NCBI GenBank assembly: GCA_001600455.1
Contig: BCKC01000008.1
Coordinates: 1,089,345-1,153,344, forward strand
Direction of reading: 5' to 3'
DNA length: 64,000 bases
Origin: Endocalyx cinctus
Taxonomy: Eukaryota > Ascomycota > Sordariomycetes > Amphisphaeriales > Apiosporaceae
Every line of letters begins with the position of its first letter. Position 1 is the stretch's first letter. Of the stretch, positions 20,956-32,480 are shown piece by piece. A program made the translations under genes and the position numbers. The notes under the pieces are model-generated. The model was given only the letters and a program-made list of their open reading frames with translations, did no database searches and had not been told where the DNA came from.

Positions 20956-23790
20956 TCAGTCATGAGGAGCTGTCAAGACAATCGTACCCTGCGGTCCCTC
21001 ATCCTGTTCCGCATCTTCGTTGTCATCCCACGAAGCAAATTTCCCTTCCAGCTTCTCTCTCACCAACGCCATCACCTCGTCCATCTCGTCCATCTCGTCT
21101 TGGACCGGGAGATGGGAGCGAAGGAATCCGACGGCCTTGTCTTCGATGAGAACCCAGAGATCTTTGCACGACGAGAAATCCCGACCGAGCAGCGCGACCG
21201 CGATCGCGGTGAATGCGACGGTCTCGGAGAGCTGATAATCCAGGCCGGGTTTCGTTGTCGATAGCTCCGTCGCCATGACTTGGGCTACGCCGGCGATATC
21301 TTCTCCGAGCAGGTGGCGCACGCTCTTGTCCACGCTGCCGTCGAAGCCTTGGTAATCCAGGAGTTTCCTGACAAAGCTGGGCTCGTCGGGTGGCTGGTTT
21401 TCTGGGGTTTCTTCACCGCGCTCACCAGGATCGCCAGCCTCAGATCCCCGTATACCATTAGTAATCTGCGAGTAGCCGTATTGACTATAATGCATGGGGC
21501 TATTAGACACTTCACTATTTTGATGTGATACTGGTAATCCTTGTGCTGTTGATTCATGTACTAGTGGTTCGCATAATGGTGCGAATGCTGGATCGGATCT
21601 CGGTGTTACTTGCAGTGGTTCACCGATTAGTCCATATACAGAGTGCTGAACTTCATGAGGCCAACTTAGGTCCTTAAGCATGGCCGGCCCCCCACCTCGA
21701 GTGATAAGGAGCCCATTATTTCGTATCTCGATTTCTAATTGGCGACCTTCTTGATCTTTACCACTAAAAGCATCACCTTCTTGCAATAAGAAGAAGCTTG
21801 TCCACTTAGATGCCAATGAAAGCCTGAGTGCGAGCTGTTCTGCACGTAACGAGATCTGGTGGATATCTAACATCTGATCAGTAGCAGTTGCACTATACGT
21901 TCCCTCGTCTTTGTATAGCTCAAAATCATCGAGTATAGCTCTCGCAGAAATGTTATGAATGGTCGAGTCGGGTTCGTGCAATTTTGTGACAGAAATGGGT
22001 GTAATGACAACTTTCCCGTCTGGCATAGTATGTTCCAACGTGATTGACGTCATTTCTTTCAGTGGGTGGTCTGCATCGAAGAGTAAATAAATTTGGTTCC
22101 TCCTGAAAGGGTTGAGAAGTGCTAAATCCGCAGGAGACTTCAGTGCACTGAGATCATTACTGCCAAGACTGAGGCGCTTCTCCACAGGCTTCGTTAAGGC
22201 GGCTTTAAGCATCGCAACAACGCGATCTTCCCATCCACCGTGACTGGCGTTGTGAATTACTTCGGAGTAGCCTCCGCCAAAGGTGGCTATTCCTTCAACG
22301 AGGGCGTGTAATACTTGAGGACCAATCCCCAAAGCGAAGAATCGGGTCCTTCCTTTCGATAATCGTGCCGTTTCCTGGACCAGTTCGAGGGTTTCTTCGA
22401 GTCTCCAGACTTCGCCATCTGTCAAAATAATTATATCGCAAGGTACCGACGTATCTCGCGTCGTTATAATAGCATTGAGGGCGCCGAGCAGCTCTGTTCC
22501 TCCCATGTCCGAGTAGAACTCCCTTTGTACATGATCTTCCGCCTCCCGCAGTGACTCTGCGCTGTATCTCTGTGATTGGTCCCATAGTGAGTAATAGTCT
22601 GATCCGAAAGACCAGATATTAAAAGTTCGGCCAATGGGGATACCTTTAAGAAAGAAATTCATTGCCGATTTCAGATCGTCTATCTTATCTGACATAGATC
22701 CAGACCTGTCGGCAAGGAAAACAATCTCTCCATGATCCTGTATCTCATATCCCGAAATCATAAATTTGGGAGGAAGTGTTATCATCATGGCCTGCTGGTT
22801 TTCCAAAGTTGGGTGGGTTTCGAGATAAGCATGTGGGGAATCAAGTTTCTCCTCATATTCTGTTTCGATGGTTAGGACAAAGTCTTTGTCGAGCGTTTTT
22901 ACTTCTTGATCCAGTTTGACCTGAGCAGACTTAATGTCTGATCCTGCATCCAGATCAGCGAACTCTTCCCAGTTTGATACATCGCTATGTCCAAATAGAA
23001 TCTGGTGAGAATCGCTCTCGATTTGAAATATCTTATCGGGCCCCATTATACTGATCTGAATATTGAACTCCCTTGGAGATGTATAGAGGTCGATGCCCTC
23101 AATTTCTGGAGGAGGATCACCATATCGTCTTGCTATACTGGAAGGAATCGTGAGAGTCAAGATGTTTCTGTTCTCCACAAAACGATGCTTCAGTAAGAAC
23201 ACATAGGTGAACTCTGCCGTCACGCGCGTATTTTCAGGGATATTTCCAAGAGAAGCGGTGAATATCTCTGAATTATCCTGGGCCAGCAGCCCCGTCATCT
23301 CGTTGTTTTTGACAGCCTCTTGGAATCGTTGCTTTGCTTCCTCTTTCCGCAGAGCCTTGGCTCTCAGAACGGGATCTCGACCGATGCGGCAACTAAAGCT
23401 AGTGACCGTGCAACCGTTGGGGAGCGGGAAAGTGTACGATCCCTTTCTAATTGGCACGTCGGCATTGTTCCAAAATAATTGCTTCACCCTCACCCTCGCC
23501 ATGTCTTGCACGATTTTCGTATTGATCGAAACCGACACCGGCGGAAGCGTATTTACGAGTGGGGTCTGGATAGTGTTTTCGGGCAGCAGCTTGCGAACGA
23601 CTTGCCGCGTTTGTCTGGGTTTCGGAACTTCTATGTGCCTGTCAGAGTCTCGGAGAAGTCTAACGTTCGCAACATTTGAAGCAATTTGAGGGGATGCCCC
23701 GGGATAATGATTGGGAAAATCCTCGTGATTATACTCGGGAGGCAGTGGCTCCCGGGGATCCCAAGTAATTCCCGCCGAAAAGACGCTCAT
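20956..23790 (-). CDS. VIT and von Willebrand factor A domain protein
   Basis: A single-exon 944-residue protein. An N-terminal VIT (vault protein / inter-alpha-trypsin inhibitor) domain spans roughly residues 70-210, with RKGSYTFPLPNGCTVTSF and EAKQRFQEAVKNN. A vWA domain starts near 355 and keeps the metal-binding MIDAS residues: LADRSGSMS (DxSxS, about residue 361), Thr in GGTELLGAL and Asp in ILTDGE. A C-terminal helical region (DYQGFDGSVDKSVRHLLGE onward) ends in an acidic tail. No signal peptide or membrane span is seen, so it is probably cytosolic. VIT-vWA proteins are common in fungi but mostly uncharacterised; the vWA part usually mediates metal-dependent protein binding. The ATG at 23790 (MSVFSAGITWDPREPLPP) is the first in frame. 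It is divergent from the STAND-type gene, 769 bp away. Confidence 0.9.
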   Translation of the reverse strand: MSVFSAGITWDPREPLPPEYNHEDFPNHYPGASPQIASNVANVRLLRDSDRHIEVPKPRQTRQVVRKLLPENTIQTPLVNTLPPVSVSINTKIVQDMARVRVKQLFWNNADVPIRKGSYTFPLPNGCTVTSFSCRIGRDPVLRAKALRKEEAKQRFQEAVKNNEMTGLLAQDNSEIFTASLGNIPENTRVTAEFTYVFLLKHRFVENRNILTLTIPSSIARRYGDPPPEIEGIDLYTSPREFNIQISIMGPDKIFQIESDSHQILFGHSDVSNWEEFADLDAGSDIKSAQVKLDQEVKTLDKDFVLTIETEYEEKLDSPHAYLETHPTLENQQAMMITLPPKFMISGYEIQDHGEIVFLADRSGSMSDKIDDLKSAMNFFLKGIPIGRTFNIWSFGSDYYSLWDQSQRYSAESLREAEDHVQREFYSDMGGTELLGALNAIITTRDTSVPCDIIILTDGEVWRLEETLELVQETARLSKGRTRFFALGIGPQVLHALVEGIATFGGGYSEVIHNASHGGWEDRVVAMLKAALTKPVEKRLSLGSNDLSALKSPADLALLNPFRRNQIYLLFDADHPLKEMTSITLEHTMPDGKVVITPISVTKLHEPDSTIHNISARAILDDFELYKDEGTYSATATDQMLDIHQISLRAEQLALRLSLASKWTSFFLLQEGDAFSGKDQEGRQLEIEIRNNGLLITRGGGPAMLKDLSWPHEVQHSVYGLIGEPLQVTPRSDPAFAPLCEPLVHESTAQGLPVSHQNSEVSNSPMHYSQYGYSQITNGIRGSEAGDPGERGEETPENQPPDEPSFVRKLLDYQGFDGSVDKSVRHLLGEDIAGVAQVMATELSTTKPGLDYQLSETVAFTAIAVALLGRDFSSCKDLWVLIEDKAVGFLRSHLPVQDEMDEMDEVMALVREKLEGKFASWDDNEDAEQDEGPQGTIVLTAPHD

Positions 23791-24559
23791 CTCGTATAGT
23801 GAGAATGTGATATATATATATGACTTTCTAGTATTTAAAAGGCGAAACTACTAGGGCAGAAACTAGAACTTTTTTTTTTTTTTAGTTTTTTAACCAAAAA
23901 GACAGGGAAGAAAGGAGTTCTAGATAGTCGAGAAGGGAAGCAAGTATAATCATTTGGTTCGCAAGGAGGGGGATGGTTCGCAAAGAGGCGGACAGTTCGC
24001 ATGGCTGATGTGGGCAAGTAGGTAGCCTTGATGCCACTTCATTTCCTAACCAGCCTCGGCACTGCCCTCTAAGAAACTCGGTGAGAGACATACGACGTAA
24101 AAGCGCAACTTCGCCCAAATATTGTGTATTATATAATATATAGAGCCTACATATAGCCTACGTATACTACACCCGTCTATGGCTCTTTCATTCATCATAC
24201 AACCAACCGTTCGTATTTTGAATTATATTCGTCACTTTTATTCACACGTAAATCCCCTCCCTGGGTAAAAATGAGAACGGTGCTTCAATGATTGGGTGAA
24301 GTACGCCAAGTGTTACATTATATGATGTACAGTGTTTCTATTGAGTTACAATGGATTTTTATGTTCTTCGTCCTATATCTCGGCATGTACCTATTGACCT
24401 GTCGTTGGAGAAGTGGGTTATCATGAAATGCATGATTAGATACTGTAGAGACGTGGCTTAGCTAAACTCTTCGATTATAAAATCTTCCTTAGGAATTCAT
24501 AGGTACAACACTTTATCATCCGACTTATTACTTACATTGCATGACTTCATACACTCTCC
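23791..24559. other. divergent promoter region
   Basis: 769 bases between two divergent starts. Several GTTCGCA repeats occur at 23957-24002 and an AT-rich TATATA run at 23811-23821 lies close to the vWA gene start. Minus-strand frames here (for example 23882-24118) look random. It should contain both promoters. Confidence 0.5.
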
Positions 24560-27003
24560 ATGGCCTTTCAAATTTCTATAGGCGATGTGATTCTTTTAAC
24601 CCAAATCGCGTACGATGTCGCTCAAGCATTTACCAAAGGTCGAAGATCTGCGCCGGCCGAATTTGCCGAGCTAGAAACCCAACTATATGCGCTGAGCGCC
24701 GCCCTAAACGCTGTAAAACAGGCGCAGCAAGATCACAGTTCCAGCATAGACTTAGTATCGCTTGGAACTTCAAATCGCGCCTTAGACCAGGACGTCTTCT
24801 CTACGATTATTCTCAATTGCTCGAGGACTCTAAAGCATCTGGAAGAAATTGTGAAAAAGTATGCTGTAATGGTAGAGGAGCCCGATTCGAACAAGCCGAC
24901 ACTGGAGCGCTGGAACCAACATCTTCGTAGAAACTGGAGAAAAATCGAGTGGACCACCGAAAAGGGGGACTTGAATTCCCTCCGAAATCAGATCATGATA
25001 CATACAAACAGCATAAACTTGATTGTCGGTATGATTTCTAGGTAGACATTTCATTTATATTAGCCAATGTTCGTTCTCGTCTTTCAGGTAACTAATCACG
25101 CTAAACAGTTCCCAAAACACCGAGATCAAGAAGTCTATCGACAAGACCTTTGACCTTGTCAATGAGCTTCACGATTGGTATATCGAGAATCTCAAGGGAA
25201 ACAGAACTACTGTGGACACGACCACAAGATCACAAGACAACTATGACACTGTTGAAGAGTCATTCGAGTTAGCTGCTGAAGTAACTGGTGGTTTTGAAAT
25301 GATATGTCCTCGGGCCCGTCTGAATAGTGACTGGGTCGAATATTTCTCTACTTACTCCTTCAAACTAGAGAACGAGCCTATATTTGTCTGCGGCTGTAAC
25401 CGCGGTGGCAGCGCCGGGCCTCACCAAGAGCACGTAAAGCAATTCAGTCGTAAGTGAACACTCTATAACCGACGAGGAATTTCGTATCTAACTATTACAT
25501 AGTATCTCATCTGACGTTTCCCATGCGAGTAGCTGGCAGAGATATGTCCTGGACATTGTATAAGGCGAAGAAAGTAGCCTATAATACGCTTCAAAACTTG
25601 CGTATTAAGAACATACATCCCAATTGTGAGATTCATGCAATAATCTAAAAAATAGAAATAACGTCTAATATCTGAAAAGACATAGTATATCTTGAAGAGA
25701 CGATTTTACACCCCCTTGCGATTAAATGCGCAGATGGTATTCTATCTCAGGGTACCGGTAACAGTCTCTGTTATATATCGCCAGAAACAGGGGAAGAGCG
25801 TATTCTAGCATCAGTAGCGTACGTGTAACTTCGAGGAATCCGAGGAAGCAGGCTTATCGGCAGTCAAGGAAGGTTGCTAACACTGCGTACAGTGATCTGA
25901 GAATCTCGAATAGATCAGTTGAATCGGTTGAGTTTACAGTTGGTCGGAGGTCACATCTTCGGGAATGGGTCGATGACGTGCAGATATTGCAGTATCAAGA
26001 CTTGAGCTTCAACCGTCCTTCACAGGGGACCGTACATCAACGATCACCTTTACGGCCGATAGAACATGCCGAGATCCTAATTACCTACGATCCAAACGAC
26101 GCAAGGGAAAATAACAATACAACAAGTACAATACTAAAATGTGAGCATAAATTTAATAATATCCTGGACAGAGGAACTGACAAGGCTACAGTAAAACGAA
26201 ACACCTTATTGGAGCTTGATAAGGATAATGCTCGAGTGCACATCAAATCTGTTGAATCCTCGGGCGCTTACGAAGATGGTAGAGAGACTCATCTCGACGA
26301 TGTTAACGTAACTGTTCAGTTTATTACTCGTGAAGGTATTTCGAGGCTTGAATAGTCATTATTGAATCTGTTCACTAACTTATAGAAGCTGCGATAGAGT
26401 TCTTCGAGAAAGTAGAAGACATGAGAATGGAGTTATTCGTACTGAATCTTCAGCGTCCCCGCGCGGACGAGAAAATAGTCTTTCACCTGTGAGCTTTCCC
26501 CCTTCTACCCACTCATAAATATTTACACCTTAGTTATCTCATGCCGTTATGTATCACTCATTTATTTGACTGACAATTTAAATTCAATCCTTAGACAAAC
26601 GGCAAGAGTCGAATGCGAAGTGCTGCACATAACAGAAGCCGACCTGACCTTCGTCTTCGATCCGGTCTCAAAGAAGAATCGACTTATCATCGCCAGCCGT
26701 AACAGATGCACCGTCATTAGCCAAATCTTGGTCGACGATTTTTACCTCTCATCACCATCCTCCTCGTCGCCGTCGCTGAACTTCACTGGTTTAACCCACG
26801 TCGTTCAGATAGGAGAGGACGGTACGAGGACAGTTCGTCGATATCAGAATGGGTTCAGACACTTTAGTCTGAGTACAGCTCAAGGTACGTTTTTGTTTAT
26901 GTCGCTCAGAAGAAAAAAAAAAGGTTCTAATTTTTGATTTATCCAAGATAACCGAATGCTGGAGATTGCGCGACACTCAATTTCTCTGGTGACGGAAACA
27001 TGA
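24560..27003 (+). CDS. protein with fungal STAND-type (HeLo-like) N-terminal domain, eight exons
   Basis: The reading frame is broken into pieces that splice cleanly. Exons: 24560-25041, 25109-25449, 25503-25625, 25734-25818, 25893-26335, 26386-26488, 26595-26884, 26948-27003. All junctions keep frame and give 640 residues. The N-terminal 160 (MAFQISIGDVILLTQIAYDV, FAELETQLYALSAALNAVK, LNSLRNQIMIHTNSINLIVG) resemble the helical N-terminal domain found on fungal STAND/NLR-like proteins. No P-loop, NB-ARC, NACHT or ankyrin/WD repeat follows; instead there is a region with GILSQGTGNSLCY, EFTVGRRSHLREWVDDVQ and AIEFFEKVEDMRMELFVLNL that I know only from hypothetical fungal proteins. Weak points are the first donor (GTAGAC), which frame forces, and the last acceptor (AAG). 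A role in self/non-self or stress signalling is suggested by the N-domain only. Confidence 0.7.
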
Positions 27004-27071
27004 GTTCACTTATTCGCATGTATGTAGGTATATAGGTTCGGGTCACGAAGTTAGGATACATGTATTTTCAA

Positions 27072-27090
27072 GGGGGGGGGGGGGGGGGGG
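27072..27090. repeat. G19 homopolymer tract
   Basis: Nineteen consecutive G, about 70 bases after the stop of the STAND-type gene and about 400 before the tannase-family ATG. Homopolymer G this long is rare in this AT-rich spacer and is mirrored by a C20 tract beyond the tannase-family gene. Confidence 0.9.
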
Positions 27091-27484
27091 TGATATAAGA
27101 AAGAGGTATCAAAGGTGTTCATAAATCGTTCAGGTTTTTACTTTCTCCGTTTTGATTGATTAGTATCTTTCGGGTCATATACTGAAAGACAAGTTTGGTA
27201 TGATAATACATACAATCAGTAGTCATCACGACACACCAGTCTATGCAAACCCGATTAGGTACATTCCGGAAATTATGATATTGATTTATCGAGAAGATTT
27301 AATCTATCTGTACAGACCCTGGAATTCTACCGGTCGAGTAGATTGGGACTCGGTTAAGGTGGCGAGCGCAAACTACAGATTTTGGTTTTCGGGGTAAATT
27401 CTATTCATGATGTCAGTCTACGCGAAAACGTCTGGATTATCATCTTTCAATGCCTCATGAATTTCTAGCTAGAACCATCCAACG

Positions 27485-29178
27485 ATGTCTGAATGCATTC
27501 CATCATCTTTCTCCCCTCCCAGTATTCCAGGGGCGGAGATCGTTTCCATCACGGCAGGATTAGTGACAAATTACAGTCGCCAAGTCACGCCGACATACTA
27601 CCCAAATCACGGAGCCCTAAACGTCACAAATATCAGCTTCTGTAACGTCACTATTAACTACATTCCTGCAGGAGGCGGCGGTCCCGTAGGTGTAGAATCC
27701 TGGCTTCCTAACGATGGCTGGAACGGCAGGCTCCAGGTTACTGGGGGAAGCGGACTCGGCCCGGGCCGATTCGATATAAGCTATGGGGGCATGGCAGGTG
27801 CCGTGGGGGAAGGTTACGCCACCGCGAGTACGGACGCTGGTATAACGAATCCAATCGATCCATACGGCTGGGTTCTCACGAGCCCGGGCCAAGTGAACGA
27901 AGTGGCAATTCGGCATTGGGGCGGTGACACACTTAATGATATGGTTAATTAAAACTCGACAACCCTCAAGATAATTCTCAAGAACGCACAATGAAGAACT
28001 AACAACACCTTTTTTTTTAGGCCATCATCGCGAAAAGTGTCGTCTCGGACTTCTACGGAAAACCGGCCGAATACTCGTACTTCAACGGCTGCTCGAACGG
28101 AGGCCGTCAAGGGTTCGAGATGGCCCAGAAATATCCCGAAGCGTACGACGGGATCGCGGCGGCCGCCCCGGCGATCCACTGGGCGCAGTGGGCGCCGGCC
28201 ATGTTCTGGCCGCAGATGCTCATGAACGCCGCGGGCGCGTACCCGCGCAACTGCGAGCTCGACCTGCTCACGAGCCTCGCCGCGCGCGAGTGCGACGGCG
28301 ACGACGGGATTTTGGACGGGATCGTCTCGAACCCTCGGGCCTGCCGGTTCGACCCTTTCCCGCACGTCGGTACCCGCTTCCGCTGCGGGACCGGAACCGA
28401 GGTCCTCTCGGAGACGGCGGCCGCCGTGGCGAACGCGAGCTGGGCAGGGGCTACGTCGGGCGCGGACGGGAGCTTCGTCTGGTACGGCGCGCCGCGAGGG
28501 GCGGACCTGACGGGCGATTATACCGGCACGGGGATCGCGGCTACGGCGTGCGACGAGGGCGGGTGCGCGAATAATCCCGTGCCGCTCGCGTATCAGTGGA
28601 TCCAGCTCTTCGTGGAGAAGGACCCGACGTACGATTACGCGGCGATGACGCGGGCTGGGTTCGAGGACATGATGAGGAGATCTGGGGAGGAGTACGATTC
28701 TATGGTGTCGAACAGCAACCCTAATCTTACGGGTTTCTATAACGCCGGTGGTAAGATGATTACATATCACGGTTTGGTGAGTTTATGAAATTTCCTCGTA
28801 GTTATCGAGGAACTACCGACTCGCTGACTGGGTCTTTCTCCTTTTTTTAAGTACGATCAGATCATCCCGATCCAGGCTACGGAGAAGTACTACGACGATA
28901 TCCGACAATTCGTGCCGAACGTCGAGGACTTTTACAAGGTATACGAAGTGCCGGGTCTGGGCCACTGCTTTGGCAACGGGCAGCCCGCGACGGTATTTGA
29001 TGCCTTGAGGGCTTGGGTCGAGAACGGTACCGACCCCGGGACGCTGCCGACCACGCTCACGGATGTGTCGGGGAAATCTAATCATAGGATCTTGTGCCCG
29101 TATCCGGAAAGAGCTGTGCTTAAAGAGGATTGCACAGACCCGGCGAGAGCTGAGTGCTTTACTTGTTCTGCGGAATGA
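27485..29178 (+). CDS. tannase/feruloyl esterase family protein, three exons
   Basis: Exons 27485-27943, 28021-28776 and 28852-29178, all phase 0, give 513 residues. The family's serine hydrolase machinery is complete: GCSNGGRQG with nucleophile Ser178, Asp407 in YDQIIPIQATEKYY and His443 in GLGHCFG. Cys177 and Cys444 beside Ser and His make the CS-D-HC pair that ties the active site in this family. Members cleave gallate or hydroxycinnamate esters of tannins and plant cell walls. Two oddities: the first donor reads GTTAAT rather than GTAAGT or GTATGT, and the ATG used (MSECIPSSFSPPSIPGAEIV) starts where the mature enzyme normally begins, with no signal peptide. Either a leader exon upstream was missed or the enzyme is intracellular. 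Exons 2 and 3 are visibly more GC-rich than the surroundings. Confidence 0.9.
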
Positions 29179-29225
29179 TGTGGTGTGACGGCACGGAAAA
29201 TAGAGAAGTGATACAAATATTAGTT

Positions 29226-29245
29226 CCCCCCCCCCCCCCCCCCCC
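29226..29245. repeat. C20 homopolymer tract
   Basis: Twenty consecutive C starting 48 bases after the tannase-family stop codon, probably within the 3' UTR. With the G19 tract at 27072-27090 it forms an inverted pair of homopolymers around the gene. Confidence 0.9.
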
Positions 29246-30431
29246 TCTCCTATTAGTTTATCTTTTCTAAATATGTAGCTGTTATAACATTCATTTTCCT
29301 ATAATTGCAGTGCTACCGGATGGGATACAACTGTCGATATCGACATAGTAAACTGATGAGATGTTCTCACTTCGAGAGCGACACCCCGAAATCCCCTAAC
29401 TTCGCTAGTATTTAGTCAGACGCGGTCGCATCACCTAGCTTAACTGACCTCAATTCTTAAACGAGTTTACTCGGGATGCGATAATTTAGGAGTACGTGAA
29501 GTAGATCATGCCTCCTTCATTTTTCTCCAGATCTTACCCGGTTCACATACCGCTTGCTTCGCGACCCTCCTACTACCCTACCCCTATACGCTATGTAACA
29601 ACACCGACAAAAATCCTCCTTTGAGGCAGTATACCCTTCCTCCGAGACGACTAAACGATGTAATATCCCCAAAAAGAATCTGCCGCCTCGTCGGGGGCCA
29701 ACTCTTCTCTAAGATGTGGGTAGGCCTATAGCTAGGACAATAAGATCGTCAGGCAGTCTGGAACGCCGCCTACGTAGGCTATGATGTACCAAAAGGTGTT
29801 GGAGGTTCAGCAGTCTTAGAAAGAGAGAACACTGGGGAGAGGGGGTTAATTATGAATACGATAGAAAAAAATACAGTTAATAATCATCGTTTGGGGAAGC
29901 ATACCATGGCGGAGTGTCTAGTTTCGCACAGCCAGACATACAGGCGCTATAGCCAATATGAAGCGACTAAACATGCGCCTCTTCGTTCCGGGCATGTTTT
30001 CAGCCTGGCATTTATGGGTTATCTCTTTTAATAGGAAGGCATATTTTTTTTAAGTTACGATCTCAGCTCCAGGCACAATGCTTGTTTTTTTTTTTTTAGT
30101 AGTATCGATCTCGCCACACCGTTTGTCAATAGCTCGGCCAGCTGAAATGAAACAAGTAAAGCGCTGAAAGGCTAGAACCAAAATAATTAATTATGAGGGG
30201 GGCTATCCCTATTTTTTTTCGTCGTGGTACACTAGGATATATAAATTGGTGAGTAAGATTTCGGGCGTTTCGAAGAAAAGCGAAGGGGGGGATTGTACGT
30301 GCGACTCTTTTATTCCGTGAAACGCCAACCTCCAAAACTATCAAAGTTAATCCAAGAAAGAAAGAAAGAAGCATCGATACGGTGACACGGAAATATATTT
30401 CGCTTAACACACGGAGATACGATCTTTTTCA
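29246..30431. other. intergenic spacer
   Basis: About 1.2 kb without a supportable gene. The minus frame at 30126-30410 lacks any recognisable feature and overlaps the likely promoter of the next gene. No repeats beyond short T tracts. Confidence 0.5.
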
Positions 30432-31297
30432 ATGGAGCCTCTGACGCTCTTCCTTCGTTCGACGTATAGGAAACCGCATTATCATTCTAGCGGTAACAAT
30501 TATAACAATTACAATAACAACGATAGTTATAGAAGTGGTGCCGCAATAGCAATTATCATCGTGGTAGTTTGGGCTGCCCTTCTTCTTGCTTTATTCTTGG
30601 GTGCTCTCATCTTTTATTGTTGTCGAGGTAAACTAATTATCTTCTCTTAAATTCTCGATGGATATCGGATTTACCAAATACAATTTCCCTGTGTCACTGT
30701 CTCTAAATTCTAAATGATTGACTTATCTAACGTTGGCTGGGGCTACTCTTAGAAAACCGTCGTAAGAAGAACGGCCTGCCCTTTCGAACCGGCCACCCGT
30801 TTTGGAAAGCTTTTTGCGTCGCCAGCGGCCTCTGGTTTTGGATCTGGTTGTTTAAGAAATGCGGATGTTGCGGGTCGAAGGGCAAGACGAAGAACAAAGA
30901 AGCGTCGGGTAATAACACCAGCTACCATCAAGTCGAGGGAGGGCAACAACAGCAGAATAACGGCGCCTGGATGAGCACGAGTCACCAATTTCAAGAGCAC
31001 ACGGCCTATGCGCCTTACCCGGGTAATAACGGTCCTGATAAATTCGAACCTATGAGTTCGCAGCAGCAGCAGGAACCCATACAACCGCCGGCCTTCTCGC
31101 ATCCGGGTCCGGCTACGTTCTCATATTACGATCCGTACGCACCATCGTCCCCGGCTTATGTAACTGCCCTTCCACCTGGTCCTCCACCAGTCGGATCGTA
31201 TGACGGTATGCATCATACAGCGGCGGGGTCCCAGCAACCGCCCGCGGGCCATCCACCAGATTTTTCATATTACGCGCCGGGGTCGGGTAATCACTAG
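30432..31297 (+). CDS. small membrane protein with Pro/Gln/Tyr-rich tail
   Basis: Two exons, 30432-30627 and 30753-31297 (donor GTAAAC, acceptor TAG), give 246 residues. The N-terminus is Asn/Tyr-rich (SSGNNYNNYNNNDSYRSG) and leads into one clear membrane span at about 37-63 (AAIAIIIVVVWAALLLALFL) ending in FYCC, then a basic stretch ENRRKK. A second hydrophobic segment follows in exon 2 (FWKAFCVASGLWFWIWLF) before a Cys-rich KKCGCCGSKGK. The rest is disordered, rich in Gln, Pro, Tyr and Ser, with several PPG and SYYD/SYYA motifs. I do not recognise a family. The N-terminal ATG is the first in frame and no signal peptide precedes the span. Cys next to the spans could be palmitoylated. Confidence 0.65.
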
Positions 31298-32480
31298 ATA
31301 TCGATACATGTAACATGGATATATATTCATGGATATATATATATAATGTATATACTTAACTAATTTGTGGTTGGGTCGGTCGAAAGCCAACTTTTGCTAT
31401 TGTCCGGAAGAAACCCCAAAGGTTGAAAATGCAGCGATGCATGTAAATAGGGATCTTGCAAATTGCGGCGCGTTAAGCTTACAAGCTTACGAATGAATAA
31501 TCCCTCAATGAGAAGTTCAGCTCCCGTTTAGGTCACATAGAGTGTCCTATATCAGAAGTTATTATAATGGGATACGTGAGCTTTTGTCTTGGCTTTTCTC
31601 CGTTTAATACGCTATGGTCCGCGGAGGACGGGGTTCTCGGGGAGGATAGAATTCCCGAGTCGGCGGCCGATCCACTTAGAACAAACTTTTTGAAGGTAAA
31701 AAACACGAGACGATGCGCAGAAAGTGGCTTGAAATACAAGGATGGCGGGATATCTTTTTTCTTTCTTTTATTATTTCTTAACCAAATAATACAATTTTAG
31801 AGTACACGTACATAATACACAAGTACGGAGTACAGAGTAACTTAAACACCCCCTGAAGCTCATCCACAGGTATTACCCACCCATCTGTTCCACCGTCACG
31901 AATGGGGTAGTATTTGAAGGTCATCATAATAGTTCCCGTCTCGTACACTACGCTAAAACAGCTATATTTGTGGGCTGATAAAACACTCCGTCCGGGAGTA
32001 CTGGAAACAAATCTTGGGAAAAGAAAAAGTCGTCGTCATAAAAAAAGAATATCAATAAGTTTTATTGATTTATTTTATTTTACTCCTCTAAGAAAGATTC
32101 TATTCTTTTCTTTCCAATTGGAGAAATAATCCTTATTGTCACATCCGGATTCTTTATCCTTAACTGTGGATTACGTCGTCTTTCTATTTTTTTTTCCCTT
32201 TCTTCTTCTTCGACACGGTCCTTTGCAACGTGTTCTTAAAATAAAATAAATCAACATAATCAATCCTTTCTTTTTTTTTTTTTTTTCTTATTAAATACGT
32301 ATACACATTAGACAAGATTCTTTTTCTTGATTCAATTCATTCAGTGTTTTAGGGTTGTTGAATTAAAAACTTTTTCTTGGCTGGTCCAACCCGTCCACCA
32401 ACCTGACATATTTACGACTTACCTTACCTTCAATAATAGACCGCTAATAGATTTAGTCTCGAACCTGTACTCACCTCACC
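31298..32480. other. intergenic spacer
   Basis: About 1.2 kb of AT-rich DNA with an ATATAT run at 31318-31347, one exact TACGGAGTA at 31824-31832 inside a near-palindrome, and T-rich runs before the MFS gene. The small frame at 31567-31800 has no recognisable product. I see no supported gene. Confidence 0.5.

Noticed and set aside
27949..28770. 273-aa minus-strand frame
   Set aside because: Antisense of GC-rich tannase-family exon 2; Arg-rich random-looking product.
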